From the NCBI RefSeq assembly GCF_051401765.1, contig NC_135064.1, forward strand, positions 28,990,001-29,054,000: a stretch of DNA of 64,000 bases, given 5' to 3'. The notes beneath the pieces are model-generated. The model was not told where the DNA came from. It did not search any database and saw nothing but the letters and a program-made list of their open reading frames with translations. The position numbers and the translations under genes were made by a program. Source of the DNA: Calliopsis andreniformis (taxonomy: Eukaryota > Arthropoda > Insecta > Hymenoptera > Andrenidae). Shown in pieces: positions 26,601 through 41,600 of the stretch (position 1 is the first letter of the stretch; the number at the start of each line of letters is the position of its first letter).

Positions 26601-29600
26601 ATTTCTATTATTTACGTTCTTCTCATCCATGCGATTCATAAGTTTCTGCTTTGTTCTTGATCTAAGACTACTGATTCAAGAGTGGTAGGGCAAGTGTCTG
26701 CTCATTTAGTAACTTAGTACCTATAACTTTTCATAGGATTGATAAATGCTTGATAGATAAGTATGATAAAAATGACGCATGTTTTGCAACCCCTCACCAT
26801 TGCAGCGGTTTCGCCATGAAGAAGTGAATAAAGGGAGCGATTAAAAGGCTAATTGCCAAAAATAATAAGGACCACCCATCCTCCGTTTAAATCCTGCTAA
26901 ATATATACGCATTAATTGGATCGGTGAAGAATCTGCACTCCCCTGATTAGCTATTATCGATAATTATATGTTAACCGCTTCGTATCTAGATCCGGCCGAG
27001 CACGTACTCTCGAACCTGTTCCCCTACAGCGGGGAGAATATTGAATCAAATTGCGTGCACGTACATGCGTGTATACACGTGAACTGTATTTACGCCTTCT
27101 AACCTCTCGCTACTAGCCAGACATACTCGTAAATAATTGGTCCGCGGTATCGGTGGCCATTGCGTTACCATCATTCAATTTCTGCTTTGACAATTTCTGC
27201 TTTCTCAGACTCAACCTTCAATTTATTTCTAGTTCTTCACGAATCCGGAGCAATCCTTTGTCAGATTCAATATCTTTTGCCTCCATAAATAATAATAATT
27301 GCTTTTGCGTCTCCGTAGATGGAACGATTCTTTGAGGGAAACTGAATCGATGGCATCTCGTTAATCCTTGCTTCGGCGATCTTCCTTTAACGTGATCAGG
27401 AAATCTGTTGTAGCTCGTTAAATAGCTCTACATCACAGAAGAAGCAATCGATGAACAATCTACTCTCTTTCGTTAGTACGAGACGGAGCTGTAAATAACC
27501 GGAGCGGTTTATAAGCAATTTCTAAACGCGTCGTGTTGGGTCTATTATTTTTCCACGGCTCTTCTGGTCTTTCAATCGACGGCGTGCATCGTTATCTTCG
27601 CTTCCGAGCATATATTGCGAAACAAAGAATGGGTTCGTGACTACTCTTACTCTTTGAATTCGGTTCGATTTCACACATCGTATGCGTCTGATTTTCTTTT
27701 TAAAGTTGCCTACTCGAACGTCTGAGAGGGAACGCTAACGAGCTACGGGTAACTGCTATTTGCCAAGGAATGGGCATCACGCGAGAAGATGCATGTCCAC
27801 GGCACATTTCGCAGTCGCCGTGACCGAGGCTATCGTAGCTCGCGATCATTCTTGGAAATTTAATAGACACGTCCTGCCGCTATATCCTTGATCCTTCGAC
27901 AACGATACCGGCCAACCTCGAGGACTTCGTGCAATTCGAGATAACAGATAAAGAAGCCACACCTTTCGGTATCCTGATGATACCTGCCATTCCATTCTTC
28001 CTTTGTTTCTTCCTTTCTCTGTAGATGAAATCGTTGTTCGTATTTCTTCGGGAGGGGGAACGAGGAGATAAGATTCGCTACTAGGGGAAGGTATAGTATA
28101 TCGTCCTAGGGTACGATTGTCGTCGTTGACATTATAATACGGCAGTGGACGTACTGTTATTTAACACTATCGAACAAGTTAGAAAGTTCTGTAAGATATT
28201 CTTTGAATTTTTCACAATTTCATAGTAGCGTAACGCAAGAGTTGGAAAGTTGCCGCAAAGCGATCACGATACGACATTTCGTCGGTACACTGACAAAAGG
28301 GTGGATCAAGGGTGTCAAATTGAATTGTAACTAACGTTAAGCGGATGGAATCGAGAGCACACCGTCGAATTAACCCTCCGCGCCGCGCCACGCCGCGCCG
28401 CGCCGCGCCGCGCCGCGCCGGATAATGCCATTACCATGGAAGCCTGAAATTACTGAACATTACGTATCGACGGCAATTAGACCTGATCCTCTTGCGTGCA
28501 TACGTGTGCAGGCGCGTGTTCGCCTCTATGGAAGCTAGAACGATTACTTCATTTACATGCCGCGTAAATACGCGCGTTCGCCCGCTACGTGGCCAAGCCT
28601 AGATCCTCCTTGATTACATTCGATTACGAAGATTGTGCACGGTATCCGTTCGTCCGAAAATTACTCCCTAGAAGGAATGGCAGAGGGAGAATTCACCGTC
28701 GGATTCGAGGGTCACGTTGCTTATTAACGGTCGTTAAACAGCGAGACGAATCGCTGCCTCGGGCAACGTTCAATTATCATCATTCGGAAATTTCTCCTCT
28801 ACTTCCTTTGCGATATGGTCCCTGCTAAATGATGGATTATTGAGCGATTTACAATGAAGCAAATCACAGTACAGAAATATTCATTTGCGAAGAGCCATTC
28901 ATTTGTGAAAAAAAAAATCGATGTACGAAACGCGAATAAGTTGAACTGAAAAGTGAGCAGCTGCCGTTGCTATTTCTACGGAATACGAAATAAAATTCTG
29001 GAATGAGATGTTTGCAGCAGTAATCGCAATGGCAGTCGACGCGAAATGCAAAGGATCCTAAATTTCGAGTTGAAAGGTCGCCCCGGGATTTCAATTTGAA
29101 GGGTTGGCGCTTTATGATTGCGCGGCAAGTTGAGATTTAAGATCTGACTAAAGTACAGGTACGGGCAGGATTTGCGATATTAACTTTTACAGCAGATTCC
29201 ACGTGAAATGTTCGCGCCCACTTCTGCACCTCTGTTCCGACAGCTTTATAGCGCTATAAAACGGAATATCACACGTACGAGAAATACGGGATACCGTTTG
29301 GAAATGGTTGCCGCGCTTTGGACGCGAGCACGTGGACACGTGAGCTTTCAACGAGAAATTATTCATTGTTGTACCGCAAGGATCTATGCTAATCCTTCGC
29401 CTCCTGCTACACCTGCCGCGCTCAAGAGATTACAATTCACGGTATCTCTTCTGGAAACTTCTTTCCCGTGATCTCCAAGTGAAATATCAGACTTCAGGCA
29501 CGAAGTAAGATCTTGAAGTTTCCGTGGGATGGGTCAGGGATCAAGGTGCATCTCTCCTTAAAAGGGTGGAGAGGGGCCTCCTTGTCTCCCTGACCCTTCA

Positions 29601-32600
29601 ATACTCTTGCGATACTCACTTATGTGTCCCCAGGGGAGATCTGCCCTCGCTGAATCTCGGGAGGGATCTGAGGAGTTGACGAGATCGGCTTCTATTTATA
29701 CCCTTCTGAGAGAACGAGATAATGACGTCAATTTGATTGATCGGTCGATTGAAGTCGCAAAATCAAGCTATCGAGGAATAATTCGCTAAAGATTGATAAT
29801 ATCCGATAATGTAGTGATTGTAATGACCCTTCAATCTACGCGTGATATTAACAACAATTGTGCCTACTGTTTACTACAAATTGTTAATCATTTTTATTCC
29901 GTAATAACCAACTTAGCACCGATTGTTTCAATTTTTTCGTAATTGCATCTTGGAATTTGTATAATACATTGGTTAAATCCATTACCGCGAGCGATATGCA
30001 GCTCCACGGGCTCTCTAGAGAAAATTGAGCAATTACAGAGCTTTGCGTGAGAATCTGCTTCCTACAAATGGAAGTTTCCTCAATTTGCTAGTATTCGTTC
30101 AACTGGGCTTAGGTACATTGGTTTACATATGCAGCCAAGTTTCGTTCACGATAGGAACGATCATATGTAACGATCTTTTCTTCATTTTCAAATGAATGTT
30201 CTCTTTTGAATCAAGTCTTATTGATCGTATCGAAGTTTTTTCTATGCACTCAATTTCCTAATGTAGCATGAAAAACGTCTGAAAAATGTAATTATTAATA
30301 ATTAAACGTAATTGTTTTCGAATGTTTCGAAAATTAAAAAAGGTATTCTCCAGTTTAGGTATTCTAGAAAGTGCAGAGTCTGGAGGAAGAAAGAAGAGAA
30401 AAGTCTGATCCTGACTTAAAGCTAGAAGTAGAAAAGAGAGGTTCGATAAGAATTTGCCTGGAAGCTGGTAGCGCGTCGTAGATAAACGGTCATAGAGAGG
30501 CGTGTGCGTTTACAGGTGGACGCGGTCTAGGTGCGCCGTCATAAATCTGCCAAGCCGTGGCAAATTAAATCATTATCTGGAAGCTGCGAGCAAATTGCAC
30601 CGATGCATGCTCCGAAGCTCCTCCTCCTTCTATATACTCTCTTTCCTTTTTTCTTCTTCTCTTCTTCCTCTTCCACATCACTTCACGATCATCCCCTTCT
30701 TCTTCAACCATTGTTCTTGCGCCTTTTCCCTCGTTCTTTCTTACCACCTCTGCGTCCTTTTTTATTTCTTTTACACCGTTACCGTGATTTTGCGCTTGTT
30801 CTTCCCACCAGAAACTTCCGTGGAAGTTCCTACCGCGGTACCGCAGCCGCGTGCCGAGGATATATGTTAACATTCGTAAATTTTGCCTTTCGGTTTTGCC
30901 AGCCAGACAAACTATTCCTGCCGTGGCCGACTTAGAAATGTAATTTTGCCGAGTCGATTCCACGAGATCCAGGCCACTTTAAGCGGAGTTTCAGTTGCCA
31001 CCAATTGGGTTTACTTTATACACGCCAAATGAGGAAAAGGAAGAAATGTGGTGACAAAGCATACCGTAAAATATTATTAGATATCATTTTTTATAATTGT
31101 TTATCGGAAGAAGGACAAAACTTGGCAAAGCGATAGAGAATTGAAGCATTCAAATTCAAAGTGACATTCGTTATTTTTTTACTTTCCTACTACGTAAATA
31201 TATTAATGTCAACATACGTTATTCAGCATATAACGTATCACGAGAAAACGAAAATAGAGTGCGAAGGGGGATTCAGTAAAAGGCTCAGCATTATTTTCTA
31301 ATGTAGAACAGACAGAATCAATTTGAAAGCTCTTCGAATTAGGTAATATTTTCTGGTAACCCCCTCTTTCTGTTTTGCATTAGGACTGTGATTCAAAGAA
31401 TGATAGTATGAGCACGTTTTTCAAAAAAGAAATTTGCACATTTGAACTTTACAGATTTACAAAGCGATTTAGAAATCAAAATAAATTTCATTTTCTCGTT
31501 TCTGTGATATAAACAATGAGTAGTATTTTCGAAAGAATGTAAAGTAAATCTGATGATTTTGTTTCAACTTATTGATAAATAACACAGTACAATCTGAACT
31601 TGTAAGAAAATTCAAGTAGAGCATCTGCATGATATGTCAGACGCGACAAACGTGCGTTACGTTTCCCAATAAATACGTTGCGTTACCAAACCGATAGAGT
31701 ACTACATATTCAAGAAAAATAAGTACGAATAGGAGACATCTTTCTCTTGTATTTTTTCTGAGAAAGGAGCACAAAAAGGAACACAAAAAGAAGAATAAAA
31801 ATAAGAAAGTAAAACTTACCAAACCATCGCAGGCGGACAAAGCGACTTGAGAATCAGGATGATCGTGAATGAAACCACGATAATGACATTTACTCGATTG
31901 ATTTTTTGGGCGGCTGCGTATGTGAACATCTCGCTTTCGTCTTTCGACGACCATCCCAGGTCCGATGAAGTCGTCCACGGCCGTCAACTGGATGTGGTAC
32001 TCCTTACCTGCGACCGATAATCGGTAATGGACCTCTGGTCCATCTTCATGGTGGTGGTGAGTCACATTATGCGAGATAAGCTCTCCTCGGTGAGTCACTT
32101 TTCGCGGCATCACGATCTCGTGACCGTGAACGTGTTCCTCCAAGGTGTATATGCCTGAAGCGAGAATCGATCGAGTTTAGTTTCTGACGTAGGACAATTT
32201 ATCTGAAGACAAATTGTGAGAGATCTATATAGCGAATGAAAGAGAAAGTGAGTAATAGTTATTTTATTTCAATTATTCGTAACGTGTCAAAATGAAATGT
32301 GAATCATGTGTAAACCCAGTTGCGCTATCCATCTTCTGTAAGAACGTTCGTTTTCTTTCAAATTCGTTCCTAACGTGCGATAAATCTCACCCGAGCGTTC
32401 CGCAAGGGGACAGTGCGTGCGTAAAATAGCGTTATATATTTATTGACTATTTACTGACGGTCGCAATTTCATTCGAGCAATAGAAGATAACGTTTATTGT
32501 AGTGCACGCAAGTGGGCAGACTCGTAAACCTGGCTCAGGGGAGGTAAATTCAACACAGGAAGGAAAGCGTGATTGATAGCGAACACCCGCCGTTAGTCGA

Positions 32601-35600
32601 AACAATATTTCAAATAAATAATTATGTTAACGTTTCCTTTATGTTTCGTTAAGTTATTTCAATATGATACATGAAGCTAATTAACAGCCATTATTATTAC
32701 TCTTGTGAAGTTTTGCAGACAGTCTAAAAATGAATTATAATTCAATTCAGTTAAAATTGTCTACAGTATAAGGAAGCATACTGGATCATAAAATATTTCT
32801 AAATGTAGCAACCATTTATCATTTTTAACTTTTTGCATAAAATACTGAAATAATATTGGCGTTGGATCAAGAATTTCTCACTTACTTTTATACTCTGCTT
32901 AAACAATAGAAGAAGTACAACTTGTTTATCTTATTTGTATTTCGTAAAACTCATTATGAAGTGAACAGGATGCCGAATAGGATGTGCAAGTTGAAGCAGA
33001 AGTATTCGCGTCGAATCGGATATTTTCCAACGCTCTCTTCCATCTTTTATTCAGAGAATATGATGCGCATTCCTACCGTTGAAAATCACGTGACACCTCG
33101 TTACACCTTGTTCCTTTTTTCCTTCTTCTCTAGTATTTCCTCACTTTCCTTTTATTTTTACAGCACCTCATTATATTTGAAATTCATGTTTCGCGCATTC
33201 ATTCAAAATTCTAACGTAATTCATGCAAAATTTATAGATATCTCGTTTTCTAAAATTCAAACCAAAGGATATAGAATCGAACGTAAAACGATGTTAAGAT
33301 TCCTGTAATGATTGCCAGATGTAATGGAGAAGATTGTAGTAGGAATTTGTGTTGAAACTCAGATAGATAAAAACGCATTTTCGAACATTAGGCAATCTTT
33401 GCGCATTTAGGTATAGTAGTTACTAAAGCCGCGATTTTCCAAATCCGATTGAGAGTTGAAGTATGAAATAACGATTTGAAGAACGTTTGCTTCTTTACTT
33501 AGAGTAGCAACGAATGTGTACGTTGCGTCGTAATCGAAGTGGTTCTTAATGCTACTAAGTATGCAAAGAGTAAGACGAGAGAATACTGATAAAATTCAAA
33601 GGAAATTTGAAGAAAGAAAATAGCAAGGGTAAGTAGAAATCCAAACTAGAGCTAACTTGGACATTTCGTTTCTGGACCCACTGGCCTGAAATGACAATTA
33701 TATAAAAAACGAAAATTGTAAAAGGTTAGCAGAGAAAATATCGTGGCGTAGTGTCGAGGTCGAAAACGATTTAGAGGAATAATGGCGTAACGAGCAAACG
33801 AGTCGACGTCGACCACAGTATGTATGAAAAGCGGCCTCTGTTGAGTGTTCAACAACGCGAGGGCGAACGTACGACAGTTACGCACCGTAAAACTGGTGTA
33901 ATAATTTCCGATTGATTTAACGGCCCCCGCATATACGGCAAGTAAATCGTTTAGAAAGGAACCGTCGCGCCGCGTCGTGGATTCGATTAATGCGCCTGTT
34001 TCAAGCTTGCCATCGGTTTTCTACGTTTTCACCTTTCTGACAGCTATTTTTTCTTCGCTCCAGACCGCGGAAAGAGAATGTTTCAAGAGTAATTTGTTAA
34101 CAGGGTGTCGGTGTTACTGATAAATCTCAATCACGGACGCGAGGTGTCGCGAAGGGCTTTGGAAAGCGCAATGACAGAGAATAATGTTACGTTTCGTCGT
34201 CTGTTGCGTCGTAAGGCAGTAGCGCCTGTAGATGGATGATTGTGTCAGGGGTAGAAGAGAATAGGAGTATAGAAATATCTGGTAAGGAAGTCTCAGTTCC
34301 CTTTTCTACTGATCGAGCGATACTTAAAGTAGTCATGAAACTGAAATTGCAGGATAGTTTCTATCAGCGAGAAGAAAAAATGTGGAACGACGTCGCCCGT
34401 TTCATTGAAGACGATATCCGATCTCTGTATGCAGATTGGATCGCAGCGACGCTAACTGTCAGACCGTTCTTACATGAAGACATATTGCCGCAGCTGAACC
34501 GTGCCTGCATTCCCGACGTCCTTTTCTCCCTGTTCTCCTCGGGCAAAGGCTAACCACAATTATTCTATTAGGCGTTAGATCACCGTCGACAATAGTAAAC
34601 GGTGGTAAATCGTCGAAGCGATCGATCTGTAGCAACCTACAACTGGTTTAGGCTTATGTTCGGTACCCTCTGCGCTTTTGCTCTTTACGATCGCATTTAT
34701 GGCCACGAATTTCGAAGATGAATAGCCAGAAATTAATGGTGCGTCTTGTTTTATGACCTTGTTTTTACTGCTACTAATTTTAATTGTTCATAAAAAAATT
34801 TATTGCATGTTAGAGCAACGTTTTTCATTTTTGCTAAATGTCAATCTACATACGATTGACATAATAACGCGAAAGGTGCACCTATTATGTTTATTTCTGG
34901 TAGAAATTTACAATCAGACAAAGTCCACGAGATTGAAAGAGGAAAATGAAATAAAGCCAATAACAGAAAATTGATTAGACACCGCGGTTGGCGAAATGAC
35001 TGTAGGAGAGCACAGGATGCACATTGTTGCCTGACAGAGGATAACGAACATTGGTCGGTTCGTACAGTTTATCGGTTAATTTCATCTGTAGATTAATATC
35101 GAGAGCTAATCAGGCTATTGGCGAGTTCACGATGCGACGCGACGCGACGCGACGCACAGCACAGCACAGCACAGCGGGCAATCCGACGCGTAGCCGCGAG
35201 GGGAATTATTCGAGCGATACAGCTCGTTACGAATAGACCGGAAACGGGAGCTAAAATATCCCTCCACAATTCCAGTAGTGGTTCTTCGTCGCGTGCCGGT
35301 ATAAATTTTGGAAAATGTACGGCCGTCGACGAATGATAAATGTAAACGACCTTAATTAATGATGCACGGTAAAGACATGGTATTATATGTGAACCGTGAA
35401 CGGAATTATGCTAGAATAAATGTAGAGTATGTACGGTAGCGTTTCCTGCGGCCAAGAATAATTTCGGACTATATATATTTATAATTAGGCAGGTATGCAA
35501 TTATTAAACTATGTAGTAGATGAAAGAAAAGTCTACTGAAATTGCTGTATATTTAGAAGGTGAAAACTGTAATCCCTGATTCCTGTAATTTTGTAGGTTA

Positions 35601-38600
35601 GAGGAGTGCAAACGTTTCTTGATGCTAAAACCATCGTATTCTATTTTCTCGACGTACTAGTTTAACTTGATTCATTTCGAGAACACAAATCTCTTTAAGT
35701 TTCAATAATGTGGAAATTAAAGTCCTGAAAAATACTTTGGAGACTGTAAAGCGACGATCTCGTAAAATCTCCTAGTTGTTTAGCCTCGATTTCAGATCAC
35801 CAGAGAGGTTGAAGGCATCTAAGGTTGATCAAGATATCGAAGCCGATCGTAAAAAAGGATTTACAACGGTTCGATTTCCATCGCAATCGCGATAGTCGGA
35901 ACCGCGGGTGGTTCGAAACTTTGCTCGACGCGGCAGTAGCCTCGTCTTGGAAAAAACGCTGGTCGATGGATCGATCGATCGATTGAACGAACGAGCGAGC
36001 GACAGCAGTTTGCCGCTTTCCACGCTCGATACAGGTTTCTGCGGTGCGGATAAATAGCTTGGCAAAGAGAAAGAGAGAAGTAGAGTCTAGTGCATTCGGT
36101 GAGCGGTATAATCATCATTATCCTATTATCATTAAAGTTGGAAAAATGGCGGGTCGACCAATCAGCGTGCGCCTCGAGCGAGTCGGGGTTAACTGCAGGT
36201 GGGGACTCAGTTGAATACTTGGACCTCCCATACAGTCTCTACCTACTGCAATGATCCTGTACACCGATCCTGTGCACGTACAGTCGCCGAGCCGATCCTT
36301 CCCACACCGTTAGCTCCCCACGTATGCATAACCGCTCGTTTAATTACACAGAATAGATGATACGTTGCGTCGAGTCGCGTCGAGTCGCGTCGAGCCGCGT
36401 CGAGCCGCGTCGAGCCGCGTCGAGCCGCGTCGAGCCGCGTCGTTGCTTTTTCTAATTACACGGGGCTTACGCGTCCAGTTATTAATTAACCTATCCTACG
36501 CGATGACGGACCTGCTCGCTCTGGAATGCGAAACAATTTTTCCTTTCTTTTTCATTAAGACAGATTCTATCAGAGTCTTAAATAGATCCAGCACAGACCT
36601 TCGGATGTTGAAGAAGTAGTAGATATTCGATGTTGGATCCTTTGATTATCACTTTATTGAACGCAGTATTGGAAACCACGTACCTACTGAATCCATCTAG
36701 CTACTAATCAAGATGCTTCAATTTCTCAGGCTTGATTTCTACGAATCCATACTCGCGCCGAAAGGATCCTAGTCATACTCTGAATAGAGGTTCTTTTCTA
36801 GAGAGTCGATAATAAATTCGTGGCACGTCGAGGAGCTGTGAGGATTCGCGCAACCTTAGATTCCGGTTCCAGTCGGGTCGCGGCGAATGCTGCCCCAACT
36901 TCCAGGAGTTAAAGTTATTAGGCGTTGGGACGATACTTTATCGTTCAGACCTGGTATTACGGTAGAAACCAGTTCCCTCGCTGGGATGACTCACTCCCGG
37001 GCCCATCTCGGACCCCATCGAGCTCGACTGCGCAAAAATCTTCGCCCATTAGCATATACCTACTTATCGAATTCATTAAGGTTCCCGCGATAGCCATGGA
37101 AACATGCTGCAACCTCGATACACCACGAATCTCCGCGCTCTTCTTCTTCTTCCTCCGATTCGAGCTGTTTTTAATAATCACCTACCCGAAAAGGACGATC
37201 ATTTTCAGACGCTAATTGAACTTTTATAGGTACCTCGTTAGCCACGATTATCCGGGCCACTCACCGTGTCTGCAATTTCATGCGATGTAATTATTATTTA
37301 TGCGTTCTAGTTAGTTCAATTCTGGAACATACTTTCAACTAATATCATGGAAGTCTGGTTTCTACTATACAATGATTTAGTGTATTTATATAACATTTAC
37401 ATATATTTTCTAAAGTCTCATTCTTATGAACAATAAACAACTGTAATATATTAATTGTCTACACTTTTCAGTCAGATTTACAAAATGCTTTAGGTATTAA
37501 AGTGGATGACTGAGTATCTATTACTATTTCAAGCGCAATTTACATTGTAATAGTTACTGAAACGTATGTATATTGTAATTATATTACTGTTCATCGTTGC
37601 AGCCTATTTGTGCTTTGACACGTATTCACTTTAGAATGTTAAGGTGCAGCCGTATTAGTATCCATATATATGTAGAACTTCTATTGTCAAAGCTGCTTTC
37701 CTTTTTTCTGTATATTCATGAACTGTTTCACTAGACTGAAATTTAACACTTTTCCATTTTTTGCAAGGTTTAAATTTTCAAATTTGAAAAATTGCCATAG
37801 TAGTTATTTGTTTGAATTTTTGAATTCGAATTTCTGATTCAGAATCGCCTCGGTTTGCATTTAAATTCGAAAAATGAAAAATGAAAAATTCAACGGTTAT
37901 AAAAAAGTGAAAGCAGTGACAGATATTTAGATACAGCGGAAGGTAAGTGGTATTCCGCGGCTAGTAGTGCAGCCATAAAATTGATGAATCTATCTAAAAA
38001 AATTTGTGATACGAATTAACTTTGGAGTTTACTTTTATCGACAGAAATTCTAAATTTCTTTCATTGTATCCCTATGATTGGAACAATAATTGTGTTCACG
38101 GAAAAATTTCTTCCCGAGATGCAAGTATTTACGTGAGAGTTTCATCGCAAAGTGATCAGTATAAATGAAACGCTTCTTTGAACTACATCACATCACGGAG
38201 CAATCGTGTCAAGAGAAAACCCGGACTCGTTTTCTCGATGCAACAGATGGCTTCGCTTTTACGGGGAATTAGACGATTTCGATTGAACAAATCATGCCTC
38301 AAGGTTTTCCGTTAGTATTAACTCCCTGTCGAGTGAACGCGACGACAGTGTTTCATCTTTGCGATTAAAAATATTTCATCGAATGCTAGTATATGTGTTC
38401 TTAAATAAACCGTTCAATTTTCAATAGCCTTAGAATTCTGTGAATAAGTGAGGATTAAAAGCGTGAAGAATGGTTTTTTTTAAAACTACAGCAAAGTGTG
38501 AATAAAATTAGAGATTATTATCGAAGAAAAGAGGATTTGATTGAGTGGATCAATGATAACGGTATTTAGAGCTTATTTCCTACTTGAAAAGCATCAGCTT

Positions 38601-41600
38601 TTGATTTGATGGAGCAGACATTACCGAATAGAGCGCAACAGAAGACATTCAGTAGTAAGAGGGTTAATTTCAGCGGACGCAGCGCTCAAAGAACAGAACA
38701 CGGTTTGTAGCGCAATTTTCCGGGTATTCGTCGTAGCTCCGGTCGGAATAAGACTAGGTCAACCAGAGACAGCGATTAATCATGGCGATACAACTTAATT
38801 ATTGTCCACGCCTTCTTTAACGCAATGCGTATCTATTGTACCGTGTGCGTGCATGCGTTCTATTGGTTCACTTGCGTCTTTTGTAGCGATACGATAGACG
38901 GATAGATTTATTGCTCTGAGACAATATCCTTTAGGTACATGAATAATAGCAATCTTTAAAAGACAGTGGCACTAATAAATAAGAACACGCGTGTTGCTAA
39001 AATATGTTCAAAGACCTCGATTTCGACAGACTGCTTTCAACTTAGCAGACGATGCGATGAGAACTGAAAACTATTAAATCTTTTATTCGGTATTTTATAC
39101 AACAATTGATCGAATAAGGTTTTTTGCTCGGCTGAAAGGAAACGATTCCGGAATGATTTTTTTCGAGACAAGCCTACCAGCTGTACGTGGGTGTCCACAT
39201 ACTACTTGTCTACCAAGCGAGCACAATCTCAACCTGTCGTGGCTCGTTCGTTTTTCATTAATTATCTTGGGCACTTTTGCAGATAGGATCACGCAGTTGG
39301 GCAACTTTGACGCTCGAAAAAGTGGAAACTTTCGGTTTGATGGATTTATGAGAACGTGAGCGGACTCTATAAACCACAAGCATTTTCGTCCGCAAGAAAG
39401 TTCGATTTATATTGCGTCTCGCGAGAATATGTGATCACGGGGACGAAAACGAAAAACGTGCTAGCTACCTTTCGAAATTACATTGGAGAAAAGTGTGAAG
39501 CCAGATTTGGACAGCTTTAGACAAGCAGTAGCTCACGTTAGTCGATCAATGTTGCCCAGTGATCTCAGGCGTCTATATATCTACTTTTCCAAATTTCTTA
39601 CAAAATTATTTGTACAATTAGCAGGAAATTTTTGCTAAATATGTGTCGATTGTTAGAAAGCATCAAATTTTCTCACTTTTATAAAATGTACGTCGATATC
39701 GTATAGGAAAGAGTTTCTGAACAGCACCGTCCAAAAACTGAACTATGCTCCCTTTGTCTCCCCAGCTCCTTTACTCCCGGTATTAGAGCGGATCGTCCTT
39801 ATCAGCTAAAAGGGGCTATATCACGATGACCGGCTGACGAATTGTTATCGCGTGGACAGCGTTGTCTTTGCTACAAAACGTATCTATCTTCTGCCGCGGT
39901 AATAAATCGCACGTATAACCGGCCATTTACGCGAGCGCACTTACGTCCTGCGCTCGCTTGCTACACGAATCTTATCTTGCTAACCATTTTCATGGAACAA
40001 GAACTTTCGAGATATTCTTCACTCGAGAATCACCAACACCCCCTCCGGATAACGCGCAAAATCCCGCCGTTTTCTATTACCCTTCCGTATTTCCTATATT
40101 TTATCTAAATCTCCTTCTTTGCGAGCATCGTTACGATAAGAAGGATAAGTACAACAAATTTTCCTATCAGTCTATGGTTACCTGAATCGATTGTGCAGTA
40201 ATTTCAAGAAAATAGGATCGTCGTTGATTCGAAAGAAAAAGTCCAAAGAGCCTTCCATTATTCAACGTGTAACGTATTTATAAGTACTTTTTCCTTTTGC
40301 TATAGTAAGTAATAAGCTGTTGTATATCTGTTTAGAATCTTTCTTTGACAAAGTGCGAGACAAAAGGTACAATGGGAGGAATAGTTTCAGTTGGTTTGTT
40401 CCAGAACCCTAAGTAACAAAGTTCGGTGTCCCAGTGGAGTGCAAGTAACATTCTCACCGAATCATCCTGACACACGAGAAATTTCCTTGCCATAGACGCC
40501 AGCGAGTCTTCTCTCACGAACAAGGCAAGAAGGTTTACACGATTTCCCACGGGTCATTTGATTGCGATATCCCCTGTCGAACAATCGATAAATCTCTCTT
40601 TGCTGTCACACGAAAGAACCAACGCTAATTATCTCACCGGAGAGTGAAATGTCTCTTCGAAGATAGAGAAAGGAAACACGATTACTTCTGTACCTTTTGT
40701 CACCTTCGCTGACAGGAAACTTCTAGGAAAGTTGAAAGAATTTTCGCTAGATTCAGATAAATGAAATCTCGAGATATGGCGTAAAGGTGCAAGAGAAAAA
40801 ATTCCAGACGCTAAATATAGGGGAAGGCTTCTGAAAATAGAGGGGATGGCGCTTGGTGACGACACATGTAAAAGTCAGGAATCGTGGGTTAGGGCTGAGC
40901 TATCTCTCGAAAAGGATCACGCTCCTGCGCCACTCTCGAGATGCGGCTCGCGTGGGTTTTATCCGTTATTGCTGATCGAGCGGGCCCACGCTCGACGCCA
41001 TGTCGCGTCGCGTCGTCTTCGTCCTGCCTGCCCCACAGGTGCGCGAATTGCTCTTCCTCCTGAGAAGCTCAAGTAACGCTCCACTCCCTCCTTTCTCTCC
41101 AAATCTCAAATCAAGTTCTTTCAATCCCGATCTAATGCTATTGTACGAACTCGAAAAATCTCATGTTCTTAATGTTTTTCTTAGTTGTTATTTCTAGAGT
41201 ATCTGCAATCTTCAATGCTGAACATTCAATCGGAAAAGTATCTCGCTACGACTATTAAAACAGGCTTGCGTCTACGTTTAATTATTGTACCGCTTCAAGG
41301 ATTGTCAAGAAGTTTAAAAAGATAATTTACTAGCGTGAAAATATTATAGAATGGTGCGAAAAGGAAGAATGGGAGAAGCTGTGAGAGCGTGGCGGTGTTC
41401 TGAATGAAAATAAAGATAACGCTTCGTCATCGAATGCCTACGTGAGACGGCATGACAGCAGCAGTCGCGTTTCAGCGTTTTCGGATTTGTACGGTGGAAG
41501 CCCACGCTGGCGTACCTTTTATTTCCTTCTAGTTTCGTACCGGACATTGGGTGAAAAGAGAAGGCAAGACAAAAAGCGAGCGTGTACCGTCTATTGACGG

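Larger units (their letters stand above)
19843..31819. other. Intron 2 of ADAMTS gene 1 (12 kb)
   Basis: It contains CGCGG, CGCAGCGGG and CGCCG arrays, a CpG-rich segment near 20.7-21.2 kb with a TATATAAGG motif at 21122-21130, purine-rich stretches (25.97-26.2 kb), a pyrimidine-rich stretch (30.6-30.8 kb) and the hairpin at 29531-29596. Short open frames occur but none shows a recognisable domain. The length suggests regulatory content, which is inference. Confidence 0.6.
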
